A stretch of DNA of 6,560 nt from an uncultured Verrucomicrobiota bacterium. Its GTDB lineage: Bacteria > Verrucomicrobiota > Kiritimatiellia > RFP12 > UBA1067. Within the stretch, counting starts at the first letter, position 1. Each line of letters opens with the position of its first letter. The position numbers were made by a program, and so were the translations under genes. The stretch is from assembly GCA_945947925.1 (NCBI GenBank), contig CAMEZU010000104.1, forward strand, positions 1-6,560. The letters run 5' to 3'. Under the pieces are notes generated by a model, which had not been told where the DNA came from, ran no database searches, and saw only the letters and a program-made list of their open reading frames with translations. Positions 1 through 6,300 of this stretch are shown one piece after another.

Positions 1-44
1 GAAATGCACATATATCCAACCATATGCGTCCTTATCAGGATTTT

Positions 45-226
45 CGACACGGAAAGACAGAAGCGCATCCGAGCCCGGAATCGCGCTCCCGCGCGATTGA
101 TGGCAAGGAAGTGCCGTCGGGTTCGAAACCTGCGGCTTCACCCGCCGCCACTTCCCCGCCATCAACCTTCGGTTTTCCGGTCTCGGATGCGACACCGAAA
201 TTCGCCCTTCGGGCGAAGAACACGAA
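45..226 (+). repeat. Structured multi-hairpin repeat element, copy A
   Basis: The copy can be drawn as a three-way junction followed by a hairpin. P1 pairs 64-80 with 175-191 (16 of 17). P2 is a perfect 6-bp hairpin with a 4-nt loop at 81-96 (TCGCGC/GCGCGA). P3 pairs 97-113 with 149-165 (15 of 17, starting TTGATGGC) around a 35-nt loop. After P3 comes the conserved CCTTCGGT (166-173). P4 is a perfect 7-bp hairpin with a 3-nt loop at 201-217 (TTCGCCC/GGGCGAA). CACNGAAA-like boxes lie at 48-55, 193-200 and, weaker, 221-226. The inner loop also holds small hairpins (GGTTCGAAACC at 120-130). Identity is unknown. It could be a REP-like mobile element or a structured RNA. The strand given is arbitrary, with P4 placed last. 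Confidence 0.8.
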
Positions 227-283
227 GCTTCGGACAAAGGATGATTCTCAAATTCCGTGTCGTTCGCCCGAAGGGCGAATTTC
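197..283. repeat. Perfect 21-bp inverted repeat at the facing ends of the two elements
   Basis: Positions 197-217 and 263-283 are exact reverse complements over 21 bp. Each contains the self-complementary 17-mer TTCGCCC-TTC-GGGCGAA (or its complement) plus four flanking bases. The two could fold separately as local hairpins, or together as one 21-bp stem with a 45-nt loop (218-262). No T-run follows either hairpin, so this is not a classical intrinsic terminator. Confidence 0.9.
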
Positions 284-431
284 CGTGACGCGGGGGAAGC
301 CGAGGACCGAAGGTTGATGTCGGTGCGAGTGACGGCGGCCGAGCTCGCTCGAGTCCGCTGGCACTCGCGCCGACATCAATCGCCCGTCAGGGCGATTCGG
401 CTTCACCCGCGTTTCTGCGATTTCTGTGCCA
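252..431 (-). repeat. Structured multi-hairpin repeat element, copy B
   Basis: This is a second copy of the same element, inverted relative to copy A so that the two P4 ends face each other 45 nt apart. P1 pairs 397-412 with 288-303 (15 of 16). P2 is the perfect hairpin at 380-395 (TCGCCC/GGGCGA on plus). P3 pairs 314-331 with 362-379 (17 Watson-Crick pairs and one G-T on plus) around a 30-nt loop. The conserved CCTTCGGT lies at 306-313 on minus, and P4 at 263-279 is the exact complement of copy A's P4. CACNGAAA-like boxes are at 421-428, 280-287 and 252-259. P1, P2 and most of P3 differ in sequence from copy A while still pairing. Confidence 0.8.
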
Positions 432-506
432 AACTCAATCCGCGCGACATTGGTGCACCATAAAAAGCTCGTTGCACCCGAAAACCTCGAACGTTGGCAA
501 AGGAAA

Positions 507-3332
507 TCAAAGGAATCGGCCGGTTATCGAGCGCTTGCAGGCGCGCACTTCGGGGACAGTCCCCTCGCAGACGAGCTCGCCGCCGTTGATGCCGCCGCCC
601 GGACCGAGGTCGATGATCCAGTCCGCGCACCGCATCACGTCGATGTTGTGCTCGATGACGACGACCGTGTTCCCCTGGTCGCGCAACTGGAGGAGGAGCT
701 TCATCAGCTTCGCGATGTCGTCGAAGTGGAGTCCCGTCGTCGGTTCGTCCAGGAGATAGAGCGTCCTTCCGGTCGACCGCTTCGAGAGCTCGGTCGCGAG
801 CTTGATGCGCTGGGCCTCGCCGCCCGAGAGGGTCGTCGCGCTCTGGCCGAGGCCGATGTAGCCGAGACCGACGTCGACAAGGGTCTTCAGCTTGCGTGCG
901 AGGGACGGCACCTTCGCAAAGAACTCGCACGCCTCGGCGACCGTCATCTCGAGGACGTCGGAAATCGTCTTCCCGCCGTAGGTCACCTCGAGCGTCTCGG
1001 CGTTGAACCGCTTGCCGTTGCACTGCTCGCACGTGACGTAGACGTCGGGAAGGAAGCTCATCTCGAGCTTGCGGAGTCCGTCGCCGCCGCACACCTCGCA
1101 GCGTCCGCCCTTCACGTTGAACGAGAAGCGTCCCGCCGTGTACCCGCGCGCCTTCGCCGCCTCGGTCTTCGCGAAGAGGTCGCGGATCTCCGAGAAGAAG
1201 CCGACGTACGTCGCCGGATTCGACCGCGGCGTGCGGCCGATCGGGGACTGGTCGATCTCGATCACCTTGTCGAAGTGCTCGACGCCGGTGAGCTTGCGGT
1301 ACTTGCCGGGCGTTTCCTTCGACCCGTAGAAATGCTTCATCAGCGCCCGCTTGAGCGTCTCGTCGATGAGCGTCGACTTGCCGGACCCGGACACGCCCGT
1401 CACCACCGTGAAGGAGCCGACCGGGATGCGCACGGTGATGTTCTTCAGGTTGTGCTCGCACGCTCCCGCGAGCGTAAGCGAGTGTTGAGTGTTGAATGTT
1501 GAGTGTTGAGTGGCGGAAGATTTGACTCCACCTACTCTCTTCCGTCCCGTCAGGTAGTCGGCCGTGAGCGAGCCGGCCTTGAGGAGGCCCTTGAAGTCGC
1601 CCTGGTACATGACCTTGCCGCCTTCGCGTCCCGCGCCGGGACCGAGGTCCACGATGTAGTCCGCCGCCCGCATCATCTCCTCGTCGTGCTCGACGATGAC
1701 GACCGTGTTGCCGCGGTCGCGGAGTCCCTTCAGTGTCCCGATGAGCCGCTCGTTGTCCCGCGGATGCAGGCCGATCGTCGGCTCGTCGAGGACGTAGAGG
1801 ACGCCCGTGAGGCCCGAGCCGATCTGCGTCGCGAGGCGGATGCGCTGCATCTCGCCGCCCGACAGCGTCGAGCTCGCGCGGTCCAGCGTCAGGTAGTCGA
1901 GCCCCACGTCGATCAGGAACTGGAGACGTTTCGTGATTTCGGACAGGATGTCTTTCAGTCCTGCAAAGGCATTGTTCGGAGGTTGGGATGTTGGGGTGCT
2001 TGGATGTGCTTCACGCGTGAGAACGGCGAAGAATTCCAACGCCTCGGTCACGGGCATCGCCATCACGTCGACGATGGACTTGCCCGCGATCGTCGCGGCG
2101 CGCGATTCGGGGCGGAGGCGCGAGCCCTGGCAGTCGGGGCATGTGCGGAAGTTCTGGTAGGCCTCGTACTTCGCGCGCGTCTCGTCGTCCTGCGCCTCGC
2201 CGAGCTTGCGCTGGAGCGCGGCAAGGACGCCCTCGAAGGGACGGTCCACGCGGCGCCAGCTGAGGACGAGGTCCTCCTTGAAGCCGTGCATGAGTCCCTT
2301 CCGGAACGCAGCCGGCAGCTTCGCGTAGGGCGTCGAGAGGTCGACGCCGTTCTGGCGCGCGATCTCGGCGAGGAGCTCCTTGTGGTAGAGGATCGCCATC
2401 TGTCCGCCCAGCCGGCGCCACGGATGGATCGCCTCCTCGAGCGGCAGCTTCTTGTCCGGGACGACGAGATCCTCGTCGAAGTAGTAGAGCTGGCCGAGTC
2501 CCGAGCAGGTCGGACACGCGCCAAACGGCGAGTTGAACGAGAACGAACGCGGCTTCAGCTCGTCGAAGGAGATGCCGCAGTCGACGCAGGCGTTGAGCTC
2601 GCTGAAGGTCTGCTCGGCCCCCGTTTCCAGGAAACCGACCGTCAGGATGCCGTGGCCGGTCTTGAGCGCGAGCTCGACGGAGTCGGTGAGGCGCGTCCTG
2701 TCGCACGGCAGGACAAGACGGTCCACGACGACGTCGATGTTGTGCGCCTTCTTCTTGTCGAGCTCGGGCAGCTCGTCCGCGGGATACGTCGTCCCGTCAA
2801 TCCGGACGCGCGCGAAGCCGTTGCGCTTGAGCGCGGCGAGCGTCTCCTCGTGGCGACCCTTCTTCCCCTTCGCGACGGGCGCGTAGAGGATCGCCTTGCC
2901 GCCGGGTCCGCCGAGGAGCGTGTCGACGATCTGTTCGGCGGACTGCTTCGTGACGGGCTTGCCGCAGTGCGGACAGTGGGCCGTCGCGGCCGAGCCGTAG
3001 AGAATGCGGAGATAGTCGTGGATCTCGGTCACCGTCGCGACGATCGAGCGCGGATTGCCGCTCGTCGTGTGCTGCTCGATCGAGATCGCGGGCGAGAGTC
3101 CCTCGATGCGCTCGACGTCCGGCTTCGCGAGGCGGTCGAGGAACTGGCGCGCGTAGGCGCTCAGCGACTCGACGTAGCGGCGCTGTCCCTCGGCGTAGAG
3201 CGTGTCGAACGCGAGGGAGGACTTGCCGCTGCCGGAGAGGCCGGTGACGACGGTCAGGGAGTTGCGGGGAATGGTGACGTCGATCCCGCGCAGGTTATGG
3301 ACGCGGGCGTTGGTAATGACAATGTCGTTCAT
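507..3332 (-). CDS. uvrA: UvrABC excision nuclease subunit A
   Basis: UvrA is the dimeric damage-sensing ATPase of nucleotide excision repair; in the cytoplasm it loads UvrB onto lesions. The 941 aa match the usual length (about 940). In order: Walker A I GLSGSGKSS (31-39); a CxxC pair at 120/123; zinc site 1 C249/C252/C273/C276; C398/C401; ABC signature I LSGGEMQ (490-496) followed by VLYVLDEPTIGLH; Walker A II GVSGSGKST (646-654); DQSPIGRTPRSNPATY; zinc site 2 C745/C748/C768/C771, the DNA-binding finger; signature II LSGGEAQ (835-841) followed by LYLLDEPTTGLH. It ends ITGRFL. Signature I has Met where Ala is common. Oddities are two low-complexity linkers: HPSTPTSQPPNN (443-454) before the first signature, and TQHSTFNTQHS (608-618) between the two ATPase halves. 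Neither touches a catalytic motif, so the protein is probably functional. The start is ATG, overlapping the upstream stop. No SOS box can be placed at its 5' end. Confidence 0.98.
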   Translation of the reverse strand: MNDIVITNARVHNLRGIDVTIPRNSLTVVTGLSGSGKSSLAFDTLYAEGQRRYVESLSAYARQFLDRLAKPDVERIEGLSPAISIEQHTTSGNPRSIVATVTEIHDYLRILYGSAATAHCPHCGKPVTKQSAEQIVDTLLGGPGGKAILYAPVAKGKKGRHEETLAALKRNGFARVRIDGTTYPADELPELDKKKAHNIDVVVDRLVLPCDRTRLTDSVELALKTGHGILTVGFLETGAEQTFSELNACVDCGISFDELKPRSFSFNSPFGACPTCSGLGQLYYFDEDLVVPDKKLPLEEAIHPWRRLGGQMAILYHKELLAEIARQNGVDLSTPYAKLPAAFRKGLMHGFKEDLVLSWRRVDRPFEGVLAALQRKLGEAQDDETRAKYEAYQNFRTCPDCQGSRLRPESRAATIAGKSIVDVMAMPVTEALEFFAVLTREAHPSTPTSQPPNNAFAGLKDILSEITKRLQFLIDVGLDYLTLDRASSTLSGGEMQRIRLATQIGSGLTGVLYVLDEPTIGLHPRDNERLIGTLKGLRDRGNTVVIVEHDEEMMRAADYIVDLGPGAGREGGKVMYQGDFKGLLKAGSLTADYLTGRKRVGGVKSSATQHSTFNTQHSLTLAGACEHNLKNITVRIPVGSFTVVTGVSGSGKSTLIDETLKRALMKHFYGSKETPGKYRKLTGVEHFDKVIEIDQSPIGRTPRSNPATYVGFFSEIRDLFAKTEAAKARGYTAGRFSFNVKGGRCEVCGGDGLRKLEMSFLPDVYVTCEQCNGKRFNAETLEVTYGGKTISDVLEMTVAEACEFFAKVPSLARKLKTLVDVGLGYIGLGQSATTLSGGEAQRIKLATELSKRSTGRTLYLLDEPTTGLHFDDIAKLMKLLLQLRDQGNTVVVIEHNIDVMRCADWIIDLGPGGGINGGELVCEGTVPEVRACKRSITGRFL
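1480..1512. repeat. Heptamer tandem repeat inside uvrA
   Basis: On the plus strand the 7-bp unit GAGTGTT is repeated 4.7 times: 1480-1486, 1487-1493, 1494-1500 (GAATGTT, one substitution), 1501-1507, and partial 1508-1512. In uvrA it is read as TQHSTFNTQHS, in the linker between the first ATPase half and the second Walker A. Because 7 is not a multiple of 3, gain or loss of one unit would shift the frame; three units would restore it. Confidence 0.93.
1981..2007. repeat. Imperfect octamer tract inside uvrA
   Basis: The plus strand reads GGTTGGGA, TGTTGGGG, TGCTTGGA, TGT: three imperfect 8-bp units and a partial fourth. It encodes the low-complexity peptide HPSTPTSQPPNN in uvrA, where other UvrA proteins have a shorter segment. 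By eye the segment is about 11 residues longer than in E. coli UvrA (from memory). The T/G-rich strand bias differs from the surrounding GC-balanced coding sequence. Confidence 0.7.
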
Positions 3333-6300
3333 GGCTTCCCTTCATCTGCCTCCAGGAACAGGAACCGGTTGCCGGTCCAGTGAAGACGGACGCAGGCCAC
3401 GTAGCCGTCCGGCAGCTTGTCCTTCTTGGGCGGGAAAGAGACGAGGACGTCGGCCGGGAAGGCGCCGGCGGCGTCGGGCTGTCCGATGGGACACAGCACC
3501 GCCGATCCCGAGGCCGCGTAGCGGACCGGCGCGCCCGTGCGGGGATTCTCCCCGATGACGAACGAGCCCTTGAGCGTCACCGTGCCGGACGTCGCGACCT
3601 TCAGGGACACGGTGTCGTCCGGACGGCCGAACGGCGCATACGCAACGGCCTCTGCTGCGGCGAACGCCTTGGCGAGCGTCTTCCACGGCTCGGTCTTCCA
3701 GTTGTTCTGGCGGACCTCGAACGCATCGGCGACGGCGAGTCCGCCGACCTCGTCGGCGGTGAAGGTGACGGCGACCGTGCGGACGAGCTTGCCGGACTTC
3801 GCGACGAGGTCCGCGTCATACGCGTCCCTCTCCGCGTCATACGCTGCGAACGCCGCAGCCGCGAGCGTCCACGTCAGGCCGTCCGCCTGGGCCTTGCCGC
3901 TCAGCTTGCCGACTTTCGAGACGGTCAGCGTGACCTGTCCGTCCGCGCCGCCCCCGTTGAAGGTCCCAACGGCCCAGACCGGAAGCGGCCTGACGGAGAA
4001 GGCCTCCGTCGTGACGGTCGTGACCGCGCCAAGCTTCGTCTTGAACGTCGTGACGAATTCGCCGTCCTTGGTCGGCGCGCCCGTGAGCGCATACTCGTAG
4101 CGCACGATCTTGCCGTTCTCCTTCACGGGCGTCTTCGCGAGCTTGAGTCCGGCGGGGAGTCCCGACGCCGTCACGGACGCCCCCGCGGTCGCCTCGATCG
4201 GCCAGGCATAGGCGACGCCCTGGCGGACCACCGTCCGCGCCGCTTCCTGCGGCAGCGACGTGTCGATGCCGACGGCGCACGTCGGCGTGACGGCGGGCTC
4301 GATCGTCCAAAAGGCCTTCTCCTTCGTTTTGTCCGTCTTCGTGAGGGTCACGGTGAAGACGCCGGGCTTGGTCGGCGTGCCCGCACAGACGCCGGCCTTG
4401 AAACGGACGCCGGAGGGCAGTCCCGAAGCCGCCGTCACGCCGTCAAGCTCACGCTCGACAGGGACGCCAACGGAATCGGTCCACGCCGCGTCCGCCGGCA
4501 GGACGCGCAAGCCGAGGACGTAGAGCGACGGTACCTTGTTCTCCGTCACGCGCACATAGGCGCGGCGCGTCACGCCGTCCAGCGTCTCCTTCGGCGTGCC
4601 GGAGATCGTCCACACACCGCTGACCTTCGCGAGCTTCAGTCCGTTCGGCAGTCCCTCCGCCTTCACCGTCGCCTTCGGTCCCGGCGCGGGAACGCCCAGG
4701 TCCGTCAGCGGGACGGCGAACGGCTCGAGCTGACGCGCGTCGACAAAGTCTCCGTCGTCGTCGTCATCATCATCGTCATCGTCGTCGTCATCGTCATCGT
4801 CGCCTGGCTCCTCCTTCGCCGGCGCGATGACGAACGTCGCGGACTTCGTCCCGACGTAGTTGCCGCACCCGGTCAGGATCACCGTCGCCAGGCCGGCGCC
4901 GGCGTTGTCAGCATACGAGATCGCGTAATCCTTCTCCGTGACGAGCGACGGTTCGCCGTCGCGGACGACCGGCACGGGACGGAGCGGTTCGCCGGCCCAG
5001 GTCTGGTCGGGAATCGGCTCGACCGTGACGGACGCGAGGTCGCGCGGCGTCACCGTCACGCGGACCGCGTGCACGAAGTCACCGAAGCTTTCAGTCGCGA
5101 CGCGGTACCACACGGTCGTCGTCCCGACGTCCCGCAGGCCGATCGGCTCCGCCTGCCACGCCTCTGCAGCAGCGGTCCGTTCGGACGCATAGTCCACCGT
5201 CAGCGGCGGGCGGGCATAGGCGGCGAAGGCCGCGGCCAGCGCCTCGGCATCGGGGCCGTGAGGCTGTCCGTCATATTCCGCAACAACGTCGAAGAAGGAA
5301 AGCGCCCCGGGCTCCAGCTCGGACGTCCCGGGCTCGCAAGCTCCCGTCTCGCCGAACGGCGACACGATTGACAGCGTCGCCTCCAGCGACGGAATCGCCT
5401 CGTAGTTGTCGGCGTCGCCGGCAAACGACGCAATGACGGAGTAGCTGCCGCACGCCGTCTCTCCGTTCCCTTCGTACGACACCGTGACGCCCGCCGGCAG
5501 GGCGCCGGTGACGGCGAGGCTCTTCGGCCTCCCGTCCGCGACGACCGTCGCGCTGTCGAAGAGGACGCCGCTCATGTCGTAAACGCCCCTGGCGATCGTC
5601 CAGGCGACCGTGCGGGTCGCCTCCGTCCCGCCGTCCCACCAGACGGCGCCCTCATTCAGGGTGGCCACGGCCTCGTAGTCGCCGGCCGCCGTCGCGCGCT
5701 GGGCGGACAGCGTGCACCCGGCGATCGCCACGACGCCGGTCTTCTCCCGTCCGTCGTAAGTCAGGTCCTCCTCGACGTGATAGAGGGCGCAAACCGGAAT
5801 CGGGTCAGGCGGCGGCACGGACTGCCAGACGACGTCCGCCACCGAAACCCGGGGACAAACCTCGCCTAGGCGCTGCCAGGCAAGCGACGTCTTCGCCTCG
5901 TTCGAGCTGGCGTCGACCGTCACCGCGACCGACCGCCACGCGCCGTCCGCCTGCAGGCGGTCCACCGCTTCAACGCCGTTCGTCAGGAACGCGCAGACGC
6001 CGGACGCATCCGCCGCCCCGTCCGCGTCGGCCATCCAGCGGAAGGTCAGCGTGCCCGGTCCCTCGACCTCGCCCGGCAGAACGTCCTTCGCCTCGCCTTC
6101 CTCGCAGCGCACCGCATCCGATTCGAGCGCCAGCCATCCGTCGGTCGACAGCGTCACCGGCTGCGGTTCGACCGGCTCCGGTTCCCGCGGCGGGAGCTTC
6201 GCCTCCCACTGCACGTTGCTGACGGTGACCGGGCTCGCGTCGGAAACGCGCTTCCAGGCGAGCGCCGTCCCTTCGGTGCCGTCAATCGGAATCACGACCG

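Larger units (their letters stand above)
1..506. other. Intergenic region downstream of uvrA, mostly structured repeats
   Basis: I find no credible gene here: the short open frames have no family resemblance and run through palindromic DNA. Positions 45-431 are taken by two inverted copies of a multi-hairpin element, listed separately. Positions 1-44 are AT-richer with nothing recognised. Positions 434-506, between the element and the uvrA stop, hold only a weak inverted repeat (GGTGCA at 452-457, TGCACC at 473-478) and no T-tract terminator. Confidence 0.7.

Noticed and set aside
97..165. Copy A as a tRNA, because of GGTTCGAAACC resembling a T-arm
   Set aside because: There is no acceptor, D or anticodon arm in the right geometry, and copy B lacks the T-arm-like motif at the equivalent place.
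263..279. P4 hairpin as an intrinsic terminator for uvrA
   Set aside because: It is a strong GC hairpin, but no T-run follows on the minus strand; the next bases are CGACACGGAATTTG. It also lies over 200 bp past the stop.
35..317. Short open frames of 62-97 codons on both strands in the intergenic region
   Set aside because: They run through the palindromic repeat element, and their translations are Arg/Pro/Ser-rich with no family resemblance.
45..431. CRISPR array or integron attC site
   Set aside because: There are only two copies, in inverted orientation, with no regular direct repeats and spacers, and no RYYYAAC/GTTRRRY core pair was found in attC arrangement.
452..478. GGTGCA/TGCACC inverted repeat with an A/T run near the uvrA end as a terminator
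   Set aside because: The stem is only 6 bp with a 15-nt loop, and the T-run sits inside the loop and not after the stem on the minus strand.
403..1461. Long minus-strand open frame of 352 codons overlapping uvrA
   Set aside because: It is a shadow frame of uvrA in GC-rich DNA, with Arg/Asp/Ala-rich composition and no motifs. The uvrA frame carries all conserved residues.
1503..3383. Long plus-strand open frame (626 codons) antisense to uvrA, and a similar one at 3380-5371
   Set aside because: Both are Arg/Glu/Val-rich antisense shadows caused by GC-biased codon use. No recognisable domain or plausible start context was seen, and the opposite strand carries convincing protein domains.
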